Below are positions 1 to 9,515 of a DNA stretch of 64,000 nucleotides, piece by piece. Every line of letters starts with the position of its first letter. The stretch's first letter is position 1. Origin of the DNA: Aldersonia sp036524855 (GTDB lineage: Bacteria > Actinomycetota > Actinomycetes > Mycobacteriales > Mycobacteriaceae); contig DATDBL010000109.1 of assembly GCA_036524855.1 (NCBI GenBank), positions 1 through 64,000 on the forward strand, written 5' to 3'. The notes under the pieces are model-generated. The model saw nothing but the letters and a program-made list of their open reading frames with translations. It was not told the origin of the DNA and ran no database searches. A program made the position numbers and the translations under genes.

Positions 1-756
1 GGCGCGAAGAACCACGCGATCATCATGCCCGACGCCGACCTCGACGACGCCGCCGACCAGTTGATCGGCGCCGGCTACGGTGCGGCCGGCGAGCGCTGCA
101 TGGCGATCTCGGTGGCCGTGCCGGTCGGCGAGGAGACTGCCGACCGCCTGGTGGAGAAGCTCACCGAGCGGGTGCACAAGCTCAACGTCGGGCGCTCCGA
201 CGAGAAGGGCGTCGACTTCGGCCCGCTGGTCACCAAGGCCGCGCTGGACCGGGTCACCGACTACGTGCAGATCGGCGTCGACGAGGGCGCGGAGCTGGTC
301 GTCGACGGCCGCGGCTTCAAGGTCGAGGGTGCCGAGGACGGGTTCTTCACCGGCGCAACCCTGTTCGACAAGGTGACGCCGGACATGCGGATCTACAAGG
401 AGGAGATCTTCGGCCCGGTGCTCACGGTGGTGCGTGCCCACGACTACGAGGAGGCGTTGCGGCTGCCGTCGGAGCACGAGTTCGGTAACGGCGTCTCGAT
501 CTTCACGCGCGACGGCGACACCGCCCGCGACTTCACCAGCCGCGTGCAGGTCGGCATGGTCGGCGTCAACGTGCCGATCCCGGTTCCGATCGCCTACCAC
601 ACCTTCGGTGGCTGGAAGGCGTCCGGTTTCGGCGACCTCAACCAGCACGGCCCCGATTCGATCAAGTTCTACACCAAGACCAAGACCGTCACGCAGCGCT
701 GGCCCTCCGGTCTCAAGGAAAACGCCGATCACTTCGTGATCCCGACGATGGACTGA
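1..756 (+). CDS. mmsA: Methylmalonate-semialdehyde dehydrogenase (acylating), C-terminal part
   Basis: The reading frame is already open at base 1, so the N-terminal part lies outside the window; about 251 residues are visible. The enzyme oxidises methylmalonate semialdehyde to propionyl-CoA with NAD and CoA, the last step of valine breakdown. The catalytic cysteine is in the block GERCMAIS (Cys33 of the visible part), typical of the CoA-acylating aldehyde dehydrogenases. The motif KEEIFGPVL and the C-terminal FGGWKASGFGDLNQHG also fit the family. The next gene follows after 9 bases and continues the same pathway, so the two are very likely co-transcribed. Confidence 0.95.
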   Translation, partial: GAKNHAIIMPDADLDDAADQLIGAGYGAAGERCMAISVAVPVGEETADRLVEKLTERVHKLNVGRSDEKGVDFGPLVTKAALDRVTDYVQIGVDEGAELVVDGRGFKVEGAEDGFFTGATLFDKVTPDMRIYKEEIFGPVLTVVRAHDYEEALRLPSEHEFGNGVSIFTRDGDTARDFTSRVQVGMVGVNVPIPVPIAYHTFGGWKASGFGDLNQHGPDSIKFYTKTKTVTQRWPSGLKENADHFVIPTMD

Positions 757-765
757 CGCACAAGC

Positions 766-1905
766 ATGTTCACCTTGACTGAAGACGAGAAGGCGATCAC
801 CGAGACCGCCCGCGACTTCGCCGACGAGTACCTCGCCCCGCAGGCCGTGGAGTGGGACCAGGAGAAGCACTTCCCGGTCGACGTCCTGCGCAAGGCGGCC
901 GCACTCGGCATGGGCGGCATCTACATTCGCGAGGACGTGGGTGGCTCGGGGCTGTGCCGCCTCGACGCGGTGCGGATCTTCGAGCAGCTGGCCACCGGCT
1001 GTCCGGCGATCTCGGCCTACATCTCCATCCACAACATGTCCGCGTGGATGATCGACAAGTACGGCTCCGACGAACTGCGGCAGCGCTGGTTGCCGCGGCT
1101 GTGCACGATGGAGTTGCTGGCGAGCTACTGCCTCACCGAGCCCGGTGCCGGATCCGATGCGGCGGCATTGAGCACCAAGGCCGTTCGTGACGGCGACGAG
1201 TACGTGCTCAACGGCGTGAAGCAGTTCATCTCCGGCGCCGGTGTCTCCGACGTCTACGTCGTCATGGCGCGCACCGGTGACACCGGCCCGCGCGGCATCT
1301 CGGCGTTCGTCGTCGAAAAGGACACGCCGGGACTGTCGTTCGGTGCGAACGAGAAGAAGATGGGCTGGAACGCGCAGCCCACCCGCCAGGTCGTGTTCGA
1401 GGACGTGCGGGTGCCGGCGACCAACATGGTCGGCGAGGAGGGCAACGGCTTCCGGATCGCCATGTCCGGACTGAACGGCGGTCGGCTCAACATCGCCGCC
1501 TGCTCGGTCGGTGGTGCGCAAGCCGCACTCGACAAGACCGTCGCCTACCTGGCCGAGCGCAAGGCGTTCGGCAACCGCCTGCTCGACTCGCAGGCGTTGC
1601 AGTTCCGCCTCGCGGACATGCGCACGGAACTCGAGGCCGGTCGGACTCTGCTGTGGCGCGCGGCCGCGGCGCTGGACGAGGGCGCCCCCGATATGGTCGA
1701 GTTGTGTGCGATGGCAAAGCGGTTCGCCACCGACGCCGGGTTCGAGGTCGCGAACGAGGCGCTGCAGCTGCACGGCGGGTACGGCTACCTCAGCGAGTAC
1801 GGAATCGAGAAGATCGTGCGTGACCTGCGAGTACACCAGATACTGGAGGGAACCAACGAGATCATGCGCGTGGTGATCGCGCGAGCGGTGGTGGGCGCGG
1901 CGTGA
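766..1905 (+). CDS. Acyl-CoA dehydrogenase, probably isobutyryl-CoA dehydrogenase
   Basis: 379 residues, the normal length for a short/branched-chain acyl-CoA dehydrogenase. It would convert isobutyryl-CoA to methacrylyl-CoA using FAD. Family signatures are present: CLTEPGAGSDAAAL (N-terminal FAD/substrate region) and QLHGGYGYLSEYGIEKIVRD near the C-terminus. The catalytic Glu falls in the ILEGTNEI segment. The gene lies between mmsA and a 3-hydroxyisobutyryl-CoA hydrolase gene, which makes isobutyryl-CoA the most likely substrate, though sequence alone does not prove chain specificity. Its TGA overlaps the GTG start of the next gene by 4 bases. Confidence 0.92.
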   Translation: MFTLTEDEKAITETARDFADEYLAPQAVEWDQEKHFPVDVLRKAAALGMGGIYIREDVGGSGLCRLDAVRIFEQLATGCPAISAYISIHNMSAWMIDKYGSDELRQRWLPRLCTMELLASYCLTEPGAGSDAAALSTKAVRDGDEYVLNGVKQFISGAGVSDVYVVMARTGDTGPRGISAFVVEKDTPGLSFGANEKKMGWNAQPTRQVVFEDVRVPATNMVGEEGNGFRIAMSGLNGGRLNIAACSVGGAQAALDKTVAYLAERKAFGNRLLDSQALQFRLADMRTELEAGRTLLWRAAAALDEGAPDMVELCAMAKRFATDAGFEVANEALQLHGGYGYLSEYGIEKIVRDLRVHQILEGTNEIMRVVIARAVVGAA

Positions 1906-2966
1906 GTGCACCGGAAGACGTCCTGATCGACAAGCGCGACGGACTCGGCCTGATCACGCTCAACCGCCCCAAGGCGATCAACGCCCTGTCCCACGCCATG
2001 GTGCAGGTGATCGCGCCGGTGCTCGAGTCGTGGGCCGACGACGACGAGGTTCGTGCGGTCGTCGTCACCGGGGCGGGGGAGCGCGGCCTGTGCGCCGGCG
2101 GCGACATCGTCTCGATCTACCACGACGCGCAGGACGGCGGCACCGGCACCCGCGACTTCTGGCGCGAGGAGTACATCCTCAATGCCTACATCGGGCGCTA
2201 CCCCAAGCCGTACGTCGTGGTGATGGACGGCATCGTCATGGGTGGCGGGGTCGGCATCTCAGCGCACGGCAACACCCGCATCGTCACGGAACGGTCGAAG
2301 ATCGGCATGCCGGAGGTCGGCATCGGGTTCGTGCCCGACGTCGGCGGCACCTACCTGCTCGCCCGCACGCCGGGCGAGATCGGCACGCATATCGCGCTGA
2401 CCACCAACACCTTCGACGCCGGTGACGCCATCGCGATCGGCTTCGCCGACCACTACGTACCGAGCGAGAAGGTCCCCGCGCTGCTCGACGCGTTGCGCAC
2501 CGAGTCGGTCGCCGACGCGGTTGCGCGGATCGCCGAACCGGCGCCCGCGCCGTCGTTGCTGGCGCAACAGGAGTGGATCGACGCCTGCTACGGCGCCGAC
2601 ACGGTCGAGGAGATCGTCGCGCGCCTGCAGGCACGGCCCGAGCCGGAGGCCAACAAGGCCGCCGAGCAGGTGCTGCGGCGCTCGCCGACGTCGCTGAAGG
2701 TCGCGCTGCGTTCGCTGCGCCGCGCCGCCGCGGCGTCCTCACTCGAGGAGGTGCTCGACGACGAGTACCGCGTGTCGCTGCGCTGCCTGGAGTCCGCCGA
2801 CCTCGTCGAGGGCATCCGCGCCCAAGTGGTCGACAAGGACCGAAACCCGAAGTGGTCACCCGCGACGCTCACCGAGGTGTCCGACGCTAGGGTGGACGAA
2901 TTCTTCGCCGACCTCGGCGATCTCGAACTCGGGCTGAGTGCGCCCGGCGAGAAAGGACAATCATGA
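1902..2966 (+). CDS. 3-hydroxyisobutyryl-CoA hydrolase (crotonase superfamily)
   Basis: 354 residues, about 90 longer than a plain enoyl-CoA hydratase and matching HIBCH-type hydrolases. It would cleave 3-hydroxyisobutyryl-CoA to 3-hydroxyisobutyrate and CoA. The crotonase oxyanion segments are seen as GLCAGGDIVSIYHDA and MDGIVMGGGVGISAHG. The acidic residue of the active site is kept in MPEVGIGFVPDVGG. The GTG start overlaps the previous stop by 4 bases and the stop overlaps the ATG of the next gene, so translation of the three genes is coupled. The long C-terminal region with the SPTSLKVALRSLRRA segment is characteristic of this subgroup. Confidence 0.92.
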   Translation: MSAPEDVLIDKRDGLGLITLNRPKAINALSHAMVQVIAPVLESWADDDEVRAVVVTGAGERGLCAGGDIVSIYHDAQDGGTGTRDFWREEYILNAYIGRYPKPYVVVMDGIVMGGGVGISAHGNTRIVTERSKIGMPEVGIGFVPDVGGTYLLARTPGEIGTHIALTTNTFDAGDAIAIGFADHYVPSEKVPALLDALRTESVADAVARIAEPAPAPSLLAQQEWIDACYGADTVEEIVARLQARPEPEANKAAEQVLRRSPTSLKVALRSLRRAAAASSLEEVLDDEYRVSLRCLESADLVEGIRAQVVDKDRNPKWSPATLTEVSDARVDEFFADLGDLELGLSAPGEKGQS

Positions 2967-3859
2967 GCAGCACAGTCGGATTTGTCGGGCTCGGCCACAT
3001 GGGCGGCCCGATGGCAGCCAACCTCGTGAAGGCCGGCTACCGGGTGCTCGGCTTCGACCTGATGCCGGCCGCGCTCGAACAGGCCACCGCCGACGGCCTC
3101 ACCGTGGTCGACTCCGCCGACGCGGCGGCCGCGGCCGACGTCGTGATCACGATGCTGCCCTCGGGCAAGCACGTCATCGACCTGTACCAGGGCGGGCTGC
3201 TGGCCGCGGCCAAGCCGGGCACGCTGTTCGTCGACTGCTCCACCATCGACGTCGCCGACGCGAAGACGGCGGCGGAGCTGGCGCAGCAGGCCGGACACCG
3301 CGCCGTCGACGCGCCGGTCTCCGGTGGGGTCGCGGGTGCCGCGGCGGGCACGCTGGCGTTCATGGTCGGCGGATCGACGGAGGACTTCGACGCCGCCCAC
3401 CCGCTGCTCGACGTGATGGGCGCCAAGGTCGTGCACTGCGGTGACAACGGCGTCGGGCAGGCCGCGAAGATCTGCAACAACATGGTGCTCGGCATCTCGA
3501 TGATCGCGGTCAGCGAGGCGTTCGTCCTCGGTGAGAAGCTGGGGCTGAGCCACCAGGCGTTCTTCGACGTCGCCTCGAACGCGTCGGCCCAGTGCTGGTC
3601 GCTGACGAGCTACTGCCCGGTGCCCGGCCCGGTGCCCACCAGCCCCGCGAACAACGACTACGAGCCCGGCTTCGCGACCGCGCTGATGGACAAGGACCTC
3701 GGTCTGGCCGCGAACGCGCTGCGGGCCAACGACGTCGACGGCCAGCTCGGGCTGCACGCCGCGGAGATCTACAGCCGGTTCCGCCAGGAACACGCCGGCA
3801 AGGACTTCTCCGCTATCGTCACCGACATCCGTCAACGATCGGGAGGCTCCGCCCAGTGA
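2963..3859 (+). CDS. mmsB: 3-hydroxyisobutyrate dehydrogenase
   Basis: 298 residues, usual for the family. It oxidises 3-hydroxyisobutyrate to methylmalonate semialdehyde with NAD. The N-terminal dinucleotide site reads GFVGLGHMGGPMAANLVKAG. The substrate-binding block DAPVSGGVAGAAAGTLAFMVGG follows, and the catalytic lysine is in GQAAKICNNMVLG. The start ATG overlaps the preceding stop by 4 bases. Its product is the substrate of mmsA at the beginning of the same operon, so the pathway from isobutyryl-CoA to propionyl-CoA is complete here. Confidence 0.95.
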   Translation: MSSTVGFVGLGHMGGPMAANLVKAGYRVLGFDLMPAALEQATADGLTVVDSADAAAAADVVITMLPSGKHVIDLYQGGLLAAAKPGTLFVDCSTIDVADAKTAAELAQQAGHRAVDAPVSGGVAGAAAGTLAFMVGGSTEDFDAAHPLLDVMGAKVVHCGDNGVGQAAKICNNMVLGISMIAVSEAFVLGEKLGLSHQAFFDVASNASAQCWSLTSYCPVPGPVPTSPANNDYEPGFATALMDKDLGLAANALRANDVDGQLGLHAAEIYSRFRQEHAGKDFSAIVTDIRQRSGGSAQ

Positions 3860-4632
3860 GCGAGTTCGAAACGATTCTGCTCGACCGCAAGGACCGCGTC
3901 GGCGTCATCACGCTGAACCGACCGCAGGCGCTCAACGCGCTGAACGCCCAGCTCATCGATGATGTCATCGCCGCCGTCGAGGAACTCGAGCGCGACCCGG
4001 AGATCGGTGCGATCCTGATCACCGGATCCGAGCGCGCGTTCGCGGCGGGTGCGGACATCAAGGAGATGGCGCCGCAGTCCTACATGGACATGTTCCTGGC
4101 CGACTGGTTCGCCAAGTGGGACCGTCTCGCGTCGGCCCGCAAGCCGACCATCGCGGCGGTCGCCGGCTACGCCCTCGGGGGCGGGTGCGAGCTGGCGATG
4201 CTGTGCGACATCCTCATCGCCGCCGACACCGCGAAGTTCGGCCAGCCCGAGATCACGCTGGGGGTGATCCCGGGAATCGGTGGTTCGCAACGCCTCACCC
4301 GCGCGGTCGGCAAGGCGAAGGCGATGGACCTGGTCCTCACCGGGCGCACAATGGGCGCAGAGGAGGCGGAACGTTCGGGCCTGGTGTCGCGGATCGTGCC
4401 CGCCGACAAACTGCTCGACGAGGCGCTCGAGGCCGCGGCGAAGATCGCGTCGATGTCGCTGCCGGTCGCGATGATCGCCAAGGAAGCCGTCGACCGCGCA
4501 TTCGAGACCACCCTCGCCGAGGGCGTCCGGTTCGAACGCCGCGTCTTCCACTCCCTGTTCGCCCTCGACGACCAGAAGGAAGGCATGGCCGCCTTCGTCG
4601 ACAAGCGCAAGCCCGCGTTTACGCACAGATAG
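3856..4632 (+). CDS. Enoyl-CoA hydratase
   Basis: 258 residues from a GTG that overlaps the mmsB stop by 4 bases; an in-frame ATG far upstream lies inside mmsB and is unlikely. In this setting it probably hydrates methacrylyl-CoA to 3-hydroxyisobutyryl-CoA, the one step not covered by the other four genes. Both catalytic glutamates of true hydratases are visible, in GGGCELAMLCDILIA and QPEITLGVIPGIGG, and the oxyanion segment reads RAFAAGADIKEM. It ends the operon; a strong hairpin follows 18 bases after the stop. Confidence 0.93.
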   Translation: MSEFETILLDRKDRVGVITLNRPQALNALNAQLIDDVIAAVEELERDPEIGAILITGSERAFAAGADIKEMAPQSYMDMFLADWFAKWDRLASARKPTIAAVAGYALGGGCELAMLCDILIAADTAKFGQPEITLGVIPGIGGSQRLTRAVGKAKAMDLVLTGRTMGAEEAERSGLVSRIVPADKLLDEALEAAAKIASMSLPVAMIAKEAVDRAFETTLAEGVRFERRVFHSLFALDDQKEGMAAFVDKRKPAFTHR

Positions 4633-4649
4633 CCGCTCCGCCCGCCCCC

Positions 4650-4701
4650 GCACCCGTGAGTACTTGATGAGTCTATGGACTCGTCAACCACTCACGGGTG
4701 C
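4650..4701. terminator. Bidirectional hairpin terminator between echA and marR
   Basis: The arms GCACCCGTGAGT (4650–4661) and ACTCACGGGTGC (4690–4701) pair perfectly. After a 2-base internal mismatch the stem continues for ten more pairs, including one G·T, to a TATG loop at 4674–4677. It lies between two convergent genes and would serve both. There is no long T-run, as is usual in actinobacteria. Confidence 0.75.
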
Positions 4702-4716
4702 ACCGGCCACCCGGCG

Positions 4717-5253
4717 TCACGTCCACTTCGTCGCCTCGCCACCGGTATCGAAATCACCTGCCGCGTGCCGCAGCTCGGCGAGCGCCTGTACCAGGGTGTG
4801 CAGCCGGTCGCCGGACAGGCCCGGGTCGGCGAACACCTTCTCGTTCAATTGCTCCGTGGCGTGCAGCGCGAGTTCGCGTCCTGCGTCGGTGATTTCGATG
4901 AGGGTCGCGCGGCGGTCGCTCGGATGCGGCACCCGCTTCACCAGTTTCGCGGCCTCGAGCCGGTCGACGGCATTCGTGACGCTCGTCGGATGCACCTGCA
5001 AGCGGGCGCTGGCCTTCGCCATCGGCAGTGACCCGGTGCGCGAGAAACTGAGGAGTGTGAGCAGTTCGTATCGCGCGAACGTCAGTCCGGTCGGCTTCAG
5101 CACCTCGTCGACTTTGGCCATCATGATCTGGTGCGCGCGCATCACCGACGTGACAGCGGCCATCCCGTCGGCTACCTCACCCCAGCCGTGTTCGGTCCAC
5201 TGTCGGTGTGCCTCCTCGATCGGGTCGAGCCGGAGGCGTTGCGGCGGCGGCAT
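4717..5253 (-). CDS. MarR-family transcriptional regulator
   Basis: 178 residues. The winged-helix domain of MarR proteins spans roughly residues 40–140. Recognisable parts are LTFARYELLTLLSFSRTGSL, the recognition helix area HPTSVTNAVDRLEAAKLV and the wing VKRVPHPSDRRATLIEITDAGREL. Such proteins bind DNA as dimers and usually respond to small aromatic or other ligands. It is convergent with the valine operon and separated from it by the hairpin at 4650–4701, so it need not control that operon. The ligand and targets cannot be read from the sequence. Confidence 0.9.
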   Translation of the reverse strand: MPPPQRLRLDPIEEAHRQWTEHGWGEVADGMAAVTSVMRAHQIMMAKVDEVLKPTGLTFARYELLTLLSFSRTGSLPMAKASARLQVHPTSVTNAVDRLEAAKLVKRVPHPSDRRATLIEITDAGRELALHATEQLNEKVFADPGLSGDRLHTLVQALAELRHAAGDFDTGGEATKWT

Positions 5254-5432
5254 ACCTCGATCATCGCATGCGCGCCGCCGAGTTTCGCGGTCTTACTGCG
5301 TCGGATGCTGTCCGCGCTCCACCCGCTGCGTGGCGACGTTCTCCGTTCCCGCGCGGGTGTCGGTCCCGGCGGGGTCCGGGTGCCCGGATCCAGCTTCGCG
5401 GCGGAATACCCGACCGCGCACCCGGCAAACCT

Positions 5433-6137
5433 TCACGCCCGGCGAAACCAGCGCCGCAGGCCCTGCGGCCGACGGATCATCAGCGCGCCGAGGGCCGCGA
5501 CCGCGATGCCGCGCGGCGCCTCGTACAGGAACCCAGAGAACCCCCACACCGCGGGCAGCGGCAGGAAGAACCCGACCATCCCGGCCAGCGTGAGCCACGC
5601 GATCCACCGTGGCACCGCCCGGTTGCGCAGCAGGCTCGCTCCGAGCATGCCCATCCCTGCCAGCATCACCAGCCCGCCGAGGTTATTGAACAGGGCGAAC
5701 GCAGTGGTGCCGAGCATGGTGTCGTCGGCGGCGATGAGGAGCGCTGGCTCCGCGTCGTGCGCGTAGGGGTAGGCGACGAACAACTCGACGGTCAGGTGTC
5801 CCGCAGCGGTAACGATGTTGCCCACCAGGTACGCCACCGCGCCGAGGAATCCGACGAGCCCGATCCGCGGGCGCAGCCACGCGTACATCCCGGGTAGCCC
5901 GAGGATCAGCGCTACGGTGCCGACGCCGAGCAGCGACTGCGCGATCGGCGTCCCGGGACTGGTGAGCGCCTCGACGGAGTGGCCGTGTCCGGCGACGATC
6001 GGGTGCAGCGTGCCGCCCGCGATGCACAATGCGCCGCCGCTGACGAGTGCGCCGCCGCACAGTCGCGTTACAGTCTCGCGAGACAGTGCCCCGGCGACGG
6101 CCGGGGGCTCGAGGGTGGTGGTGTTCGGGTTGGTCAT
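5433..6137 (-). CDS. Integral membrane protein of unknown function
   Basis: About 234 residues from the ATG at 6137 (MTNPNTTTLEPPAVAG); the frame is open further upstream but that extension is arginine-rich and not protein-like. Hydrophobic segments are seen at LCGGALVSGGALCIAGGTLH, IAQSLLGVGTVALILGLPG, LVGFLGAVAYLVGNIVTAAG, ALFNNLGGLVMLAGMGMLGA and WIAWLTLAGMVGFFLPLPAV. The protein therefore probably crosses the membrane five to six times. No catalytic motif was recognised. It is divergent from the broken SARP-type gene, with about 28 bases between the two starts. Confidence 0.75.
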   Translation of the reverse strand: MTNPNTTTLEPPAVAGALSRETVTRLCGGALVSGGALCIAGGTLHPIVAGHGHSVEALTSPGTPIAQSLLGVGTVALILGLPGMYAWLRPRIGLVGFLGAVAYLVGNIVTAAGHLTVELFVAYPYAHDAEPALLIAADDTMLGTTAFALFNNLGGLVMLAGMGMLGASLLRNRAVPRWIAWLTLAGMVGFFLPLPAVWGFSGFLYEAPRGIAVAALGALMIRRPQGLRRWFRRA

Positions 6138-6164
6138 GGCACGACTGTCGACGACAGCGCTGGT

Positions 6165-8821
6165 GTGACGCTGGTGCGCGCCTGGTCCGACGAACCAGCG
6201 ACGCCGGCTGTGGCGGTGCTGGGCCCGCTGCGGGTCTGCACGCCCGGCGGCGACGTCGTCGCGATCCCGGCCCGCAAACACGCCGACCTCCTCGTCGTCC
6301 TCGCCGCCGAACGCACCTCCCGCAGCGCGGGCTATCTGTGCGAACTGCTGTGGCGCGGCCGCCCGCCCGACAGCGCGCTCGTCACCCTGCAGGGCTATGT
6401 CTCACGGCTGCGGCGGGCCCTCGCGACCTGCTCGACGTGTGGTCGCGGGAGGCTGGGATCGCGCAGGCCGACGGCGACTCGAACAGGTTGCACGGGTAGT
6501 CGACAACGCCCTGAATCTGTGGCGCGGCGATGCACTCGTCGACGTCGCCGACCACGGGACTCGCACCCGAGCGCGCCCGGCTGGACGAGCTGCGGATCGA
6601 ACTTACCGACATGTACGCGCAGGCGCAGGTCGCGCTCGGCCGCCCGGGCGCCGCTGTTCCGCCGCTCACGGCCACGCACGAGCGTAACCCGTTGCAGGAA
6701 AGTACCGTTCGACGTCTCGCGCTCGCGCTGCGGGCAGCGGACGGACACCCGAGGCGCTCGACGCGTTGCTGCGGCCACGTCGCGACCTCGCCGAACAGGT
6801 CGGCCTCGACCCGGCCCCGAGACGCTGCCGGTGGAGCGCGAGATCCGGCAGTCCGACGCGCCCGCCCCCGACCGCCGACGAGTCGGCGATATTCGGCCGC
6901 GCCGATGCCGCCCTCGACCGCGCCTGGCGCGCCAGCACCCGCGGCCTCACCGTCGTCGACGTCCGGGGACCCGGCGGGATCGGCAAGGCCGCGCTGATCG
7001 ACGACGCCCTGCGCCGCCACCGCAGCGCCGACTTGAGCGGGGTCGGCGGCGGTGCCCCGCTGCAGACGCCCGAGCACCTGGCTCGACCAGGCCGCCCTCG
7101 ATGGTCGCGCGGATGACACCCAACCGCCGACGGCGCGTGCGCTGGCCCGGATGCTCGCCGACGTCGCGCGGGAGAGCGGACACTTCGTCGCGGTCGTCGA
7201 CGACGCGCACCGGGCCGACGTCGACTCGTTGCGGATCGTGGGCGCGGCCCTGCGGGCGCTGCGCAGGTATCCGATTCTCCTGTTCATGAGTTTTGCGACT
7301 CGGACCGCTCGATCCCGAGGTGGAGGTGGCCCTCGCCGCGCTGGTCGCGGCCGGCGCACACGTGTGAATCGACCTGCGGCCCTTGCCCGTCGACGCTCGC
7401 CGACCTGGTCCGCGCCGAACTCGGTGACCGGTGGCGAGGATCGTGGGACGACGTCGTCGAGCTCAGCCTCGGTCATCCGTTCCTTGCGCACCAGTTGGGC
7501 GACCTGGTGCGCGCCGGCCGACCGCTCACCGAGTCGAACGCCGCGTCCGAGGTTGTGCGGACGAAGCTCGAGTCGGTAGTCACCGGGTGCGCGGTCGCTG
7601 GCGCAGGTGATCTGGCCACCGCGGGGTTGGCGTTGACGGGTGCGGGGGGACGACGATCTCGGTCGGCTCGCCGGCCGGGCGCTGCACCGGCTCGGCGACT
7701 ACGATGCGGCCGACGAATCCTTCACGCGGGCAGGACGAATCGATCCGGAAGAGGACGGGGCTGCGGACGCAGGCGCTTGCCCACCGCGCCGACCTCCCCG
7801 CGGACGTGGGCGCCGAACTCGCCGCGGTCGAGGCGGCGGCGCCGTGCGATCCACGGCCTACCCGGGCGCCGGACCTGCTGCCGACGCCCGGGCACGCTCC
7901 GGGCCGGGCGGCGAGTCCTGGTGGCAGGTGCGGCTGGCCGAGTTCGTCTGCGCATGGGATCCGACGACCATCGACGACCGTGCCAAGATCGCCGACGAAC
8001 TCTCCGAGTCGGCGGGCAGCGACCCGGACCCCGCGCGACCGGCCTTCACCTGCGCCGGGTGTGTGCGTTGGAGGCGGGGGACATGCGCCTGGTGCGCCGG
8101 CTGTCGGCGGAGTTCACCCGGGTCGCCGCCGAGGGCGGCGCGGACCTGGCGACCATGCAACTGTGGTGGTGGGACGTGATGCTGGCGGTGCTGCGCGGCG
8201 ACTACGAGCGCTCGCACGCGCTGATGGCCGATTTCACGCGCGATCCGGGGCGACGAACCGAGCGTCGCGGTTGCTGGCGGAGGCGTCGTTGTTGACGAGT
8301 TCATCGATCGAGATGTGGCACCGCGGCCGGTTGGGGGAGGCTTTGGCCGAGGCCGACCGCACGGCTGAGGGCTTCGACCTGGACTTCGCGCTCGTCGTCG
8401 CGATGGCCGCCGCCGAACTGGGCGACTACGATCGGGCGCTGCGCACCATCGAGTCGCTGATCGCGTTGCCGCGAAGGCTGTCCGGGCCGAAGGTCGCGGT
8501 GCGGGTGCCGCTGCTGATCAAGGCGCTGCTCGCGGTCGGGCAGTCGGCACCCGAGCACCGGCACGACGTCGCGCGGCCGACGGCGGCGGTCGAGCCCGTA
8601 CACCGAGGCTGGGCCGATCAGCTGGTGGTGCAGTGGCCGGGGCTGGTGTGTCTCGGACCGGCGGGCGTGTACCGCGGCACCGCCCGCGCGATGCCCGGGC
8701 TTTCGGGTGCCCGCGAAAACAGGTCCTCGCCGCGCAGCAGCGCGCCCGCGAACTCGGTGCGCGCCTGTGCGAGGACCGGGTGGCGCAGCGGCTCGCGGAG
8801 TGGCTGTTTCGATCACGGTGA
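6165..8821 (+). pseudogene. AfsR/SARP-type transcriptional regulator, multiply frameshifted
   Basis: Pieces of one large regulator are found in order but in changing frames. The BTAD/SARP N-terminus begins at a GTG at 6165 with VAVLGPLRVCTPGG and ends in YVSRLRRALA near 6425. A bacterial transcriptional activator segment (ERARLDELRIELTDMYAQAQ, about 6570–6625) follows. Next comes an ATPase domain with a P-loop-like DVRGPGGIGKAALIDDAL (about 6958–7010) and VVDDAHRADVDSLRIVGAAL (about 7195–7250). Then come TPR-like pieces and an end at QRLAEWLFRSR. At least five or six frame changes are needed. An intact version would be near 885 residues. The P-loop ends GKA rather than GKT/S. It is either decayed or the local sequence is poor. 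Confidence 0.8.
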
Positions 8822-8868
8822 TTCGAACCCTCGCGCGAGCGCAATTGATCGAGCAATCTGAAGACACT

Positions 8869-8940
8869 GCGGGTGTGGCCGAGAGGCGAGGCACCGGCCT
8901 GCAAAGCCGTCAACGCGGGGTTCGAATCCCGCCACTCGCT
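8869..8940 (+). tRNA. tRNA-Cys (anticodon GCA), with a one-base anomaly in the T arm
   Basis: The acceptor arms GCGGGTG (8869–8875) and CACTCGC (8933–8939) pair with one G·T, and the discriminator is T, as in cysteine tRNAs. The D arm GGCCGAGAGGCGAGGC and anticodon loop CTGCAAA (GCA anticodon) match bacterial tRNA-Cys closely. Two oddities are visible. The first anticodon-stem pair is C·T, and the T arm reads GCGGGG-TTCGAAT-CCCGC, one G more than fits the 5-bp stem and 7-base loop. CCA is not encoded. It could be the real gene with a sequence error, or a damaged copy. Confidence 0.7.
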
Positions 8941-9041
8941 CAAAGCATCTCCGCATGTCCTTCCGCTCGCGCGCTCGTGCTCGACACGCCGCGAGGGTGT
9001 AGTCGCTGGTTCGTCGATCGCCGCTCAGCCGCGCCCCGACC

Positions 9042-9494
9042 TCACACGACGACCTGTCGGATCGTCTCCGCGATCGCCGCGGGCTTCGGCTCGCCCTCGG
9101 TCTCGATCGTGACGGTGACGACGATGCGGGCGCCGTTGGCGGTGCGCTCGAACGAGGTGAGTTTGCCGGCGGCCCGCACCCGCGACCCGACGCGCACCGG
9201 GCTCGGGAACCGCAGCTTGTTGAGGCCGTAGTTGATCGCCATCTTGGTGCCCTCGACCTTCAACAGGTCCGCGCCGAGCAGTGGCAGCAGCGACAGGGTG
9301 AGGTAGCCGTGCGCGATCGTCGCACCGAACGGCCCGTCCTTGGCGCGCTCCGGATCGACGTGGATCCACTGGTGGTCGCCGGTCGCGTCGGCGAAGGCGT
9401 CGATCCGGTCCTGGGTGATTTCGAGCCACTCACCGGCACCGAGGTCGCTCCCGACCGCAGCCTCGACCTCGTCCAGTCCCTGGTAGACGGCCAT
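9042..9494 (-). CDS. MaoC-like (R)-specific enoyl-CoA hydratase/dehydratase
   Basis: 150 residues with a single hot-dog fold. The hydratase-2 motif is clear: FADATGDHQWIHVDPERA with the catalytic Asp/His pair, followed by GPFGATIAHGYLTLSLLPLL. Such proteins hydrate trans-2-enoyl-CoA or related thioesters. It lies 21 bases downstream of a GntR regulator gene on the same strand, opposite a CaiB-family CoA-transferase gene. The three may form a small acyl-CoA catabolic unit under GntR control. The substrate is unknown. Confidence 0.9.
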   Translation of the reverse strand: MAVYQGLDEVEAAVGSDLGAGEWLEITQDRIDAFADATGDHQWIHVDPERAKDGPFGATIAHGYLTLSLLPLLGADLLKVEGTKMAINYGLNKLRFPSPVRVGSRVRAAGKLTSFERTANGARIVVTVTIETEGEPKPAAIAETIRQVVV

Positions 9495-9515
9495 CTGAAT
9501 TCCTTTCGTCGAAGG

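Noticed and set aside
2588..3835. Long open frame on the minus strand (415 codons) across the hydrolase and mmsB genes
   Set aside because: It is exactly antisense to two clear enzymes, rich in Arg/Val/Asp repeats expected from reading GC-rich codons backwards, and has no family pattern.
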